A stretch of DNA of 64,000 nucleotides from Diogma glabrata (Eukaryota > Arthropoda > Insecta > Diptera > Cylindrotomidae): NCBI GenBank assembly GCA_963693315.1, contig OY856186.1:78807040-78871039 (forward strand). Reading direction: 5' to 3'. A program made the position numbers and the translations under genes. How positions within the stretch are numbered: position 1 is the first letter of the stretch; every line of letters begins with the position of its first letter. The notes under the pieces were generated by a model, which was not told the origin of the DNA, ran no database searches, and saw only the letters and a list, made by a program, of their open reading frames with translations. Positions 56,319-64,000 of the stretch are shown here, piece by piece.

Positions 56319-56750
56319 CAATAGCATAAAACTTGATTCCCTACAACATCGTCGCACTGTTGCTGACCTCGTTGTTTTTTACAAATATCGTCATCAGCAG
56401 TGCTCAGATGAAATCAGCGGCATCATGCCTCAAACTTATTCTTACCCCCGTTCCACTCGGCAATCGGCTGCCGCAACCAGTGAAACGGTAAAGATCCCGC
56501 GCTGTCATACTGCAGATCGCAGAGAGACTTCTTTGTCCGAACTGCGTACAAATGGAATAGTTTGCCGGAACACTTAGTCTCCGGTGGCTTCAACCCACAG
56601 ATGTTTAAAAAAAGCGTTAATCTACACCTCAGAACGCCAGTTGTTGTGGGACCCAGGTATAGACCTAGGTCTTAAAAGGTATTTATGTGTTGTTGTGACA
56701 CATATTCTAAACCCTATTACACAACACATTTTATTAAAAAAAAAAAAAAA

Positions 56751-56760
56751 ATAGGCAGCA
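56751..56760 (+). repeat. target-site duplication, right (53806 LINE)
   Basis: 'ataggcagca', identical to 53796-53805. Confidence 0.85.
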
Positions 56761-57780
56761 TGAAACCTCCCAAACTTCGTTTCACCCTTCTGGTAACCGT
56801 CATATAAGCCTCCTTCCAATCCGCCTCAGATCCTTGAATGAACGGTTCATTACAAGATTACTAGCTCATGAGGTAATCTGCAACGCTGATTTAACCACCA
56901 GTTTGACTTTCGACCAGCCTACTCTGTTCAACACCAATTAGATATATATAGGTGAACATATTTCTTTGATGTGAAAAAGTCTACTCGCATGATTGATAGT
57001 GAGAAATCTTTCGACTCAATTTTGAACTATGGACTTCTACATAAACATTTATCCTACAAAAGCTCGAACGTTGTTTTAAAATAATAAAACCATTCTTAGA
57101 AAACCAATTTTGTACATGTCCAGAATGAAACATCCAACAACTAAGGCCTTAGATCTCATCAGATCACTCAGCTTACACCAAAATCTTGCTTACTAGCTTT
57201 TGTATACGACACAGCACTATATTTCTCATTAACCTAAGGCAATTTCCAATTCTTATCTGATAGACTACCAGCAGATACTTTTAAATTTTTACAGTGATTT
57301 AGCCTCTAGAAAATCAGAATGAATTCTTCGAAAACTCAGGTAACTCTGAGTTCAAAATTTAGTTTAAACCAGCTTTTAAGGAGATCACCATTCACCAATA
57401 TATATCGTCAAAAACTTGCAAATAGATGATAGCGTGTAGATGATAGCAAATTTGGGCAAGCTTGATTTTCAATTGAATGCGCTTAGAGTTAAAATTTGTT
57501 TGCGTTATGGTCACTTAAACCATCAAATTTACAAACTGAAATTACACAATCAAAATATCACATTCAGCTCTAAAAAAAATTCAATAAAGATGTATGGAAC
57601 CTTTAAGGAATTTTGAATTAGAGGCATGTACCGAAATTATCTATACCGGCCTGAGAAAAAATTGAATCAAGAGCATCCGAACCATAACCCAAATCCAGAA
57701 ATAAGAGTCAGTTCAGTAAGAAATTCTGGGAAATAAAAGAAACATCTAGTCCCAAAATTATAACAGTTGAAGATCAGCTT
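56761..57780 (+). pseudogene. older, decayed LINE reverse transcriptase
   Basis: Scattered frames read 'HPSGNRHISLLPIRLR' (about 56783), 'SEKSFDSILNYGLLHKHLSY' (about 57007), 'VYDTALYF' (about 57202, a decayed Y-A-D-D-T-A-L-Y) and 'FSLNQLLRRSPFTNIYRQK'. The order fits a Jockey-type RT. Many stops and frameshifts. It hosts the 53806-56750 insertion at its left end. Confidence 0.6.
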
Positions 57781-57784
57781 TAAT

Positions 57785-58785
57785 GGGCAAGATACCCTGT
57801 GAGTTGTGTTTCCATTTCCGTCCTCTTTACCTATAGTAATATACTATAGAGATCTTCGAAGTCACTATACTTCTCAACTCAATTGTGTGTAACAACACAA
57901 TTATTTACACCATTTCTAAAATTTGACTCTTCAGGAAGTTCGTATCAACTTTTTTTTTTTCTAATTTCCATTCATAATTTTTTACATAATCATGAAAGAA
58001 AATAAAATGCAGAATAAACAATTCAACGGTAAAAGAAAAATTTATGCTGACCGAGCAATTTTCATTTCGGCGTGTGCGATTGAAGGTTAACTTGTTTATG
58101 TAAAAACAATTAGACAGGAAGTTTTTGTTTATTGAATTGGATGGTTTGCTTTAGTCGGGATTAAGTTTTGTTTTGTAGTGGACACAGAGAGTAGCAATAT
58201 GTGATTTTTTTTGAGTTAATTTCGATCGGTTTGAATAGTGATTATTAATCTATACAATAAGTTAAAGGAATTTAAAACTTAAATTAAACAAATAAGAAGA
58301 TAGCTAAGTTGGAGATAAATTGTGACAAAAATATCAGCTATATGTCAAAATTTATGCAAAATAGATTTATTAAGTGTCTGAAACCAAAACCGAATGTGTT
58401 ATTATAGTAACTTCATGTGTGGTGTATTTAATCATGGCCCATGCCCGTAAAATAATATACCGTTTAAACAAAAATCGATTTTTGGACATGAAGCCTATAA
58501 TATTGGAGGAATGATTAAAGATCAGTATCGTCACGTCATTATCAAATCACGTCACGGAGCTGTTAATACTATATATTGGAAGAGGTAAGAAAAATTTAAA
58601 CCATACCCATTTTGAGTTATCTTAAATTGAAATTGGAGTAAATAGGATACTAGGAGTAGTCTTATGGAAAAATTCAGCATATCAATTATCAAAATATCAG
58701 AAGGTGCACAGGTAATGTTAATAATATTATTAAAATAAATTTAAGATTGTGTTTTGATTGGTAATCGGGTTGATTTTATTAAGCA
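57785..58785. other. no gene recognised
   Basis: Possible trailing debris of the older LINE to about 57960; then AT-rich sequence without ORFs or repeats that I can define. Confidence 0.45.
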
Positions 58786-58787
58786 TA

Positions 58788-58803
58788 ATAAATGCAAATG
58801 AAG
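58788..58803 (+). repeat. target-site duplication, left (58804 LINE)
   Basis: 'ataaatgcaaatgaag', 16 bp, repeated exactly at 62130-62145. Confidence 0.85.
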
Positions 58804-58937
58804 GGGTGTGTGAAATAGATAAGCTCCTCGTGCTGCACCCTGGGTTACGCAAATAGTCTATTTCAACTTGGTAGCCAAACATTTCATTTCGATCTCTTGG
58901 CTGTGATACATAAAAAAAACAAAAAAAAAAAATAAAT

Positions 58938-61900
58938 ATGAACCAAAATCACAATAACAACGGTACTTTTCAGCACCATAAGACAAAAAATATTGGACCT
59001 TCAGTCCGTATTTTGCAATTGAACATTGAAGGCATAAGCAAGTCAAAAACTGAACATTTACAAAGATTATTAAAAGATTACGACATCGACGTTATAATTC
59101 TGCAAGAAACGCATGCAGCAGATGAAGCGCAACTTACCTCTAGAGGAAACATTGTTGGTTACAAATTAATTAGTGCTATTTACCATCAATCATATGGATC
59201 TGCCACGCATGTTAAGTCAGAAATCCTGAGCTGCACGCACGTACTTACACAGACGGACAACGATATACATCTTATTGTTGTTGATATATCGGACACGAAA
59301 ATTGTAAACGTATACAAGCCTCCAAATACAGGATGGCCAGCTGCTACTCTACCATTATTTCATCATCCAGCAATATATGCTGGTGACTTCAATAGCCATC
59401 ACACTCAGTGGTCCTACTCAAATAATAATACCAATGGCGTGCAACTGACCGACTGGGCGGATGATAACAACATGTTCCTGGTATATGATGCGCAAGACTT
59501 GAAAACCTTTAGATCTGCAAGATGGCGACATGATTACAATCCCGACCTCTGTTTTTCCACAAAAAACGAACAACGTAACCCTATTCCAATATCTAGGGCT
59601 GTCTTACAAGGTTTTCCACGCTCTCAACATCGTCCAGTAATTCTTGAGGTAGGAATCCAAATTCCACTCGTTAACTCTACTCCTCAACCTAGATGGAATT
59701 TTAACAAGGCTGACTGGGCTAAATATAGGATGAAGTTGGATGCAGTGATTCGCTGGATCCAACCCATTCCTAAAAATTACGATAGATTTGTTGGAGCCAT
59801 CATCTCAACTGCAAAGAAATGCATCCCAAGAGGCTTTCGTGAAGAATATATTCCTGGCTGGAGTAAAGAGAGCGATATATTATATGAGGAGTACCTTAGT
59901 AGTGGTGAGGCAGACGTGGCTGATGACTTAATATACTCACTGGACGCCGCGAGAAAACAAAAGTGGATTAACGCTGTTGAAAACATTGATTTTTCCCATT
60001 CAAGCAGGGAAGCATGGAGTCTCCTTCGGAAAGTGGGTGGCTCAAACTCAATTACTCGTGCTAACAATGAAATAAATCCAGAGGACATCGCAAATCACAT
60101 AGTAAATATGTCTCGGGCTTCTATTAATCGCCTTCATAAGAGAACAATTAAACGCAAATTAAGAGAAATGAAGCGCAATTGCTCGTCTCCATCGAAGTAT
60201 GCGAACTCTTTTAGTAGCGAAGAACTAGAATCAGCTCTTTCCCAAACAAAAAACGGAAAAGCAGCTGGCTACGATGGCATTTTTCCAGAATTTCTTAAGA
60301 ATGCTGGAAAAAATGTAAAACAGTGGCTAACTAAATTTTTCTCGAATGTCCTAGAAACCGGCAACCTACCAAAACATTTTAAGACTACGAAAGTGATAGC
60401 GATACTTAAGCCAGGTAAACCATCCAACGAACCAGGAAGCTATCGCCCGATTGCCCTTTTGAGCACCTGCTATAAATTGCTAGAACGGCTCATATACAAT
60501 CGTATCGCACCGATATTGAATGACCAGATCCCAGTCGAACAAGCTGGTTTCCGTCCCAATCGCAGTTGCACTGACCAACTGCTCGCTCTAACATCCTATA
60601 TCGAAGCTGGGTATCAAAAACAACTAAAAACAGGCGCAGTATTCATCGATCTTACTGCAGCATATGACACGGTCTGGGGAATTGGGATTATATATAAGCT
60701 GTTCAATGCAATACCTTGTAGCACCATCTCGCGTTTAATTAACAACATGCTGAGTAATCGTGTATTCAAAGTTCATCTAAATAATTCCTGCAGTAGGTCT
60801 AAAATGCTTAACAATGGTTTACCACAGGGTTCCGTCCTGGCGCCATTACTTTTTAATCTGTACATCCATGACATTCCTGACACAACATCAAAGAAATTTG
60901 GTTACGCTGATGATTGGACCCTGGCCACTCAAAACAAAGACATGGGTGTTTTGGAGGATTTGCTCTCAACTGACCTAGCGATAATGAATGACTTTTTTCG
61001 AACGTGGAGTTTATTTCCCAATCTAAGTAAAACCGAGAGCTCCTGTTTCCACTTAAACAACAAACTGGCAAAACACGAACTATCAGTGTTATTTAACGGC
61101 ACTGTCATTAAATACAATCAACAGCCAAAGTACCTGGGCATTACTCTCGATAGAACTCTTTCTTTTAAACTCCACCTAGAAAATACGTCACAAAAACTTA
61201 AAACGAGAAACAATATATTGCACAAACTGGCAGGCTCTACATGGGGTGCTACTCCAGCTACCCTCCGAACAACTGCTCTAAGTCTGGTTTACTCAGTGGC
61301 TGAGTATGGCGCACCAGTCTGGTTGAATAGCACACATACTCAAAAAGTTGACTGCCAGCTGCATGCTACGATGCGTACTATAAGTGGTACTATCAGATCC
61401 ACCCCTTTACCTTGGCTCCCTGTGTTAAGCAATATCGCTCCACCTGCACTCAGACGCTCGCCTGCTCTCATGCGTGAACATAAAAAGGTAACCAACAACA
61501 TTACGTTACCCTTGCACGAATATTACGGTGACCACACTCGTTGTCGATTGAAGTCAAGAAAGCCTCCACATAAAACTGCCAGCAACCTGCTGGCAACTGA
61601 TTTTAATATCTTGGATGCCTGGGACTCCTCCTGGCAACATTACAACACAACTGGCTTTTCTATTACTAACCCGACTTCTACCCAACCTGGTTTCGATTTG
61701 CCACGTCATACCTGGACTACATTAAACCGAATAAGAACGAATCATGGACGTTGTGCTGATTCTTTCTACAAGTGGGGCATTTCAGAGTCCCCTGAGTGTG
61801 ACTGCGGCGCTCCACAACAAACTATAAAGCACATTGCAACTGTGTGTCCAATTCGACGTTACAATGGCAACATCTCAGACATCCATTTGGCAACTCCCGA

Positions 61901-61940
61901 TGTAGTAGCATGGATAGACTCGCTCGATGTAAACATCTAA
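58938..61940 (+). CDS. LINE endonuclease/reverse transcriptase, 1000 residues, intact
   Basis: Catalyses target-primed reverse transcription: the endonuclease nicks genomic DNA and the RT copies the LINE RNA from the 3'-OH. Endonuclease motifs: 'LQLNIEGIS' (about residue 27), 'ILQETHAAD' (about 54), 'AGDFNSHHTQW' (about 146) and 'SQHRPVI' (about 229; here S-Q-H replaces the usual S-D-H, which I recall as a trait of some insect LINE families). RT: 'GSYRPIALLSTCYKLLE' (about 500), motif A 'FIDLTAAYDTVW' (about 567), 'GLPQGSVLAPLLFNLY' (about 625) and motif C 'YADD' (about 655). A C-terminal Cys-Cys-His-Cys knuckle 'CDCGAPQQTIKHIATVC' lies near residue 951. All catalytic RT Asp residues are present. 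The Met at 58938 follows an A-rich leader and is the first in frame. Confidence 0.9.
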   Translation: MNQNHNNNGTFQHHKTKNIGPSVRILQLNIEGISKSKTEHLQRLLKDYDIDVIILQETHAADEAQLTSRGNIVGYKLISAIYHQSYGSATHVKSEILSCTHVLTQTDNDIHLIVVDISDTKIVNVYKPPNTGWPAATLPLFHHPAIYAGDFNSHHTQWSYSNNNTNGVQLTDWADDNNMFLVYDAQDLKTFRSARWRHDYNPDLCFSTKNEQRNPIPISRAVLQGFPRSQHRPVILEVGIQIPLVNSTPQPRWNFNKADWAKYRMKLDAVIRWIQPIPKNYDRFVGAIISTAKKCIPRGFREEYIPGWSKESDILYEEYLSSGEADVADDLIYSLDAARKQKWINAVENIDFSHSSREAWSLLRKVGGSNSITRANNEINPEDIANHIVNMSRASINRLHKRTIKRKLREMKRNCSSPSKYANSFSSEELESALSQTKNGKAAGYDGIFPEFLKNAGKNVKQWLTKFFSNVLETGNLPKHFKTTKVIAILKPGKPSNEPGSYRPIALLSTCYKLLERLIYNRIAPILNDQIPVEQAGFRPNRSCTDQLLALTSYIEAGYQKQLKTGAVFIDLTAAYDTVWGIGIIYKLFNAIPCSTISRLINNMLSNRVFKVHLNNSCSRSKMLNNGLPQGSVLAPLLFNLYIHDIPDTTSKKFGYADDWTLATQNKDMGVLEDLLSTDLAIMNDFFRTWSLFPNLSKTESSCFHLNNKLAKHELSVLFNGTVIKYNQQPKYLGITLDRTLSFKLHLENTSQKLKTRNNILHKLAGSTWGATPATLRTTALSLVYSVAEYGAPVWLNSTHTQKVDCQLHATMRTISGTIRSTPLPWLPVLSNIAPPALRRSPALMREHKKVTNNITLPLHEYYGDHTRCRLKSRKPPHKTASNLLATDFNILDAWDSSWQHYNTTGFSITNPTSTQPGFDLPRHTWTTLNRIRTNHGRCADSFYKWGISESPECDCGAPQQTIKHIATVCPIRRYNGNISDIHLATPDVVAWIDSLDVNI

Positions 61941-62048
61941 TGTTCAAATGTACTGCCCAATGTTCAAATATTTTACTTTTTAATTTACTTAAAAGACACG
62001 CAATCAAATCGATTGTAAGTTCATTTAATGTGTATCCATGTATTGTTT

Positions 62049-62077
62049 TAGGTAGATTTCATAGAAGAGTCTACCTA
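62049..62077 (+). other. hairpin in the LINE 3' untranslated region
   Basis: 'taggtaga' pairs with 'tctaccta' over a 13-base loop. It lies about 50 bp upstream of the TAAA tail. It may help the RT recognise its own RNA; this is inference. Confidence 0.5.
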
Positions 62078-62129
62078 TTTTTAAGTTTAATTTTTTAATG
62101 TGTCACAAAAAAAGCCATACGCTAAATAA

Positions 62130-62145
62130 ATAAATGCAAATGAAG
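62130..62145 (+). repeat. target-site duplication, right (58804 LINE)
   Basis: 'ataaatgcaaatgaag', identical to 58788-58803. Confidence 0.85.
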
Positions 62146-62149
62146 TGCT

Positions 62150-62600
62150 AATTTAGATCAATAGGGAGGGTTGTGGTATGACAGCCTTGCCTTCGGAAAC
62201 TGGGTGATGTTAGTGGCACACATTCTAATTTGATTTGGTTGATTTTAAAATTTCTTGTAAAGAGGTCAGTTGGTAGAACCTTTGCCCAATGAGCTAGCAG
62301 CAGGGTGTATTTTTCGCGTACACGACCAACTGGTAGACCTTCACGGTCTACCAGACACACCTCTTATTACACAGCAACGCGATCCTTATTATATTAGAAT
62401 ACATGAAAAATTATAAAATGGGGAATTTAAGTTTGATTACCATTTTACATATCCACTTCGCTAGGAGATTCAAGAATTGCTGTGCTTAAACGATTTAACA
62501 ATTTACAGCATAAATTTAATCGTAATTAAAACAAATTACACCAAATGGTTAGACGAGTATAGAATGCTAACAAAGACACAAAACAGAACGATTACTTCAA
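62150..62600. other. no gene recognised
   Basis: The word 'ttggtaga' with 'tctaccag' near 62270-62350 suggests small inverted repeats ('ccaactggtagaccttcacg' then 'gtctaccag'). No ORF or known motif. Confidence 0.4.
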
Positions 62601-63170
62601 CATCGGGCTACCTGTGTAAATCTAACAGAATTAGGTGTGATGTAGTAGAGAGGTACTGCAGTAAATATTGCTTTACTCCATTTTACTAATCGGAGAAAGG
62701 CAGAGTAAATACTACCTATACTCAATGATGCTACATCACGGAGAGTCATGGACGCATTAAAATAAATGAAACTTCGGCGTCTGTTCCCCATGTTATTGGC
62801 GCCGTGGAGCAAGCGTCTGTCTTGGATCAAACGATTCTCTGAAACGTGTGAAAAAGTTATTCTAAGAAAGTTGAGATCGGAGCTACATTTACGAAAATTT
62901 TGGTTTGGTGAAGGGCTAACCCCTCATTTCCGTATAAAACAGTTTGTTATAAGTTCTGTACACTGGTCTCGGATTATTTTGGAATCATTACAAGAACGAC
63001 ATCGGAAACGGAAAATCTAACCGATCATGTCATGATCTTTAAGAGACACTCTACAAGTGTAACAGACGTTCGTTCATACGGAGGAGCTGATATCGACATC
63101 AATCATATGTTTGTCATTTTCATGGTCATTTACTTTTTATGAACCAACATAGAAGAGCATGTTATCTTGA
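62601..63170 (+). mobile_element. internally deleted relative of the RTE LINE (5' part)
   Basis: 62601-63015 follows the leader of the 33604 LINE ('ctaacagaattagg', 'ggcagagtaaatact', 'gtgaagggctaacccctcat' against their counterparts). Within 'cggaaacggaaaatcta' it jumps about 640 bp ahead to the endonuclease segment 'gatcatgtcatgatct' (counterpart at 34729). A further jump near 63145 reaches 'aacatagaagagcatg' (counterpart 34941). One 81-bp leader unit only. No coding capacity. Confidence 0.75.
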
Positions 63171-63174
63171 ATTT

Positions 63175-63785
63175 GTTTTCATTTCAACAGCACTAGAGTA
63201 TCACCGTCTACACAATAACTGTTTTTTTTAACTTTCGACAGATTTATGTTGTATCTACCTTTGTCAAAAGTTTTCAAATGTGAGCTTAGTCATTTTCATC
63301 TATATCAAGGACAACAAAGTTTAATAAATTTTTAAAACATCTGTTTTTTCAGGTACCTTAATTGTCGAGGTCGTCATTTAAAAAAAAATGATAAATAAAA
63401 GTTCAAATATTCAATATTTATAAATTTTATTACTTCGGTTTGAAAAATATAAGTATTACATTCACGAGCCAAAAGTAAATTTTTTACCCTCCGAATTTTT
63501 ACCCTCAAAAGTTTGAATTGTCTAGGCTGGTAATATCTCACTGCTATTGTCAGTGGTATCTAGTATTTCACGTTAAGTCGTATTTCAACAGCAGCGGCTG
63601 GAGTATGAGTACGGCTCGTAGATCAAAAATTAAAACAAATATGTAAATCAAGAATACTATCGCCATATGCGGCAAAATTACAATCGTTCAGATATTTCTT
63701 TCACATAAAATTTTATTTTGATAGAAAAATAAAATTTAATTTTCTACAAAGTTTAATAAAAACTCAATTTTGCCGCCTTTTTTAG
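63175..63785. other. no gene; fragment of the 2-kb dispersed repeat
   Basis: 63430-63500 matches the head of the 2-kb repeat ('ttacttcggtttgaaaaa', 'cacgagccaaaagtaaatt'). The rest is unassigned AT-rich sequence. Confidence 0.45.
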
Positions 63786-63985
63786 GGAGCCTGGTGCGGT
63801 CGATCTATTGCAGCCATGGTGTATTCGGAGACGAAGACCAAAACAACGATAGCGTGATGATATCATTTAAGACCAACGTTACATAGGATGTCGAAACTGC
63901 AGTCAGCTAGTCATTGAGCGAGATAAATGGACAGAAAACAAAAGCCCTTTATATGATGTAAAACCTTGAGAGATAACCTTTTAAC
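63786..63985 (+). mobile_element. RTE LINE 3'-end fragment
   Basis: Aligned by eye to 36810-36998: 'cgtgatgatatcat..aagacc', 'ataggatgtcgaaactg', 'gtcattgagcgagata' and an end at 'gatgtaaaaccttgagagat' near the counterpart of the LINE terminus. Strongly decayed. With 62601-63170 it may be one deleted copy interrupted by other sequence. Confidence 0.65.
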
Positions 63986-64000
63986 ATGACCCGCTTCCTC

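Larger units (their letters stand above)
53837..56577 (+). pseudogene. LINE endonuclease/reverse transcriptase with rearranged RT
   Basis: The endonuclease part shows 'VQNICGLNANHDHVQHHLEH', 'LFLTETQVSD' and 'VIVTGDFNVHNKSW'. Frames switch near 54195, with stops at about 54649, 54766 and 55126. The RT part (55162-56577, 471 codons open) has 'SNYRPIALLSVLSKVYEH', 'YGFRNKRSTTD', 'GVPQGSVLFPTLFLIYI' and 'FADDST'. In motif A the usual catalytic Asp is Val here ('ALVISKAFDRVWH'), so it would be inactive even if expressed. After FADD the frame re-enters an earlier part of RT (duplicated block) and then jumps to the family C-terminus 'LDSLQHRRTVADLVVFYKYR'. This looks like template switching during reverse transcription. 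Confidence 0.85.
53806..56750 (+). mobile_element. 5'-truncated CR1/Jockey-group LINE with internal duplication
   Basis: Exact 10-bp target duplication and an A15 tail (56736-56750) fix the borders. Contains a broken endonuclease/reverse-transcriptase ORF and no ORF1. A 335-bp block is present twice (55132-55466 and 55984-56318), replacing the middle of the C-terminal half. A second member, 3' end only, is at 28114-28345. It landed inside an older LINE remnant. Confidence 0.85.
58804..62129 (+). mobile_element. apparently full-length, potentially active LINE
   Basis: Perfect 16-bp target duplication, a short GC-richer 5' leader starting 'gggtgtgtgaaatagataag', a 1000-codon uninterrupted ORF, and a 3' untranslated region of about 190 bp with a small hairpin and a TAAA-type tail ('gctaaataaataaa'). 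There is no separate gag-like ORF1. An undecayed ORF and TSD indicate recent insertion. Endonuclease/RT type in the CR1/Jockey group by motif style; finer clade not assigned. Confidence 0.85.

Overview
This is an AT-rich stretch of animal nuclear DNA, almost certainly from an insect; the order cannot be fixed from the sequence. Signs of this are several insect-type LINEs (non-LTR retrotransposons) with poly(A) or (TAAA)n tails and target-site duplications (TSDs), a Tc1-type transposon, a Penelope-like GIY-YIG remnant, a tRNA-derived SINE, many fold-back MITEs and simple satellites. There are no prokaryotic features. I see no host gene that I can defend. The window is a repeat-on-repeat landscape, and its story is the order in which elements inserted into each other. 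One 200-base assembly gap lies at 47232-47431.

Layout. 1-6.3 kb: old repeats, a MITE with AATCGTGATTA motifs (1320-2301), then a three-level nest. A Harbinger-like shell (2671-6311, TTA TSD) encloses a transposon with ~310-bp terminal inverted repeats (TIRs, 2791-5903). That transposon carries a broken gene combining FEN1/XPG-like PIN nuclease motifs with a C-terminal CXC cysteine cluster, and a 609-bp MITE (4304-4912) splits the gene. 7.5-9.3 kb: dead Tc1-like element plus a SINE. 10.2-14.4 kb: a long-TIR MITE and copy 1 of a ~2-kb dispersed repeat. 14.56-16.29 kb: a compact TIR transposon with AAAT TSD, many subterminal copies of one motif, and a one-frameshift ORF of an uncharacterised insect transposon-associated family. 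17.3-24 kb: LINE remnants, a 180-bp tandem repeat and a 25-bp satellite with higher-order structure. 24.5-25.5 kb: a 9-bp satellite.

27.6-42.6 kb is a direct tandem duplication of about 5.3 kb (copy A 27572-32883, copy B 32884-42599). The copies diverged by insertion and deletion: B gained an RTE-type LINE (33604-36998) and a MITE (39701-40192), while A gained a LINE 3' end (about 28114-28345) and lost about 720 bp. Each copy shows the empty site for the other's insertions. Beyond copy B lie a LINE RNase H remnant, a strong 3' hairpin and an A30 tail.

43.4-64 kb: a fold-back element interrupted by a Penelope-like fragment; the gap and a SINE; two more copies of the 2-kb repeat; a motif-array element sharing its core with the 4304-4912 MITE; a LINE with a 335-bp internal duplication (53806-56750) inside an older LINE; an apparently intact 3.3-kb LINE with a 1000-residue endonuclease/reverse-transcriptase ORF and a perfect 16-bp TSD (58804-62129); and internally deleted relatives of the RTE element at the right edge. 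The intact LINE at 58938-61940 is the only ORF that looks able to make a working protein.
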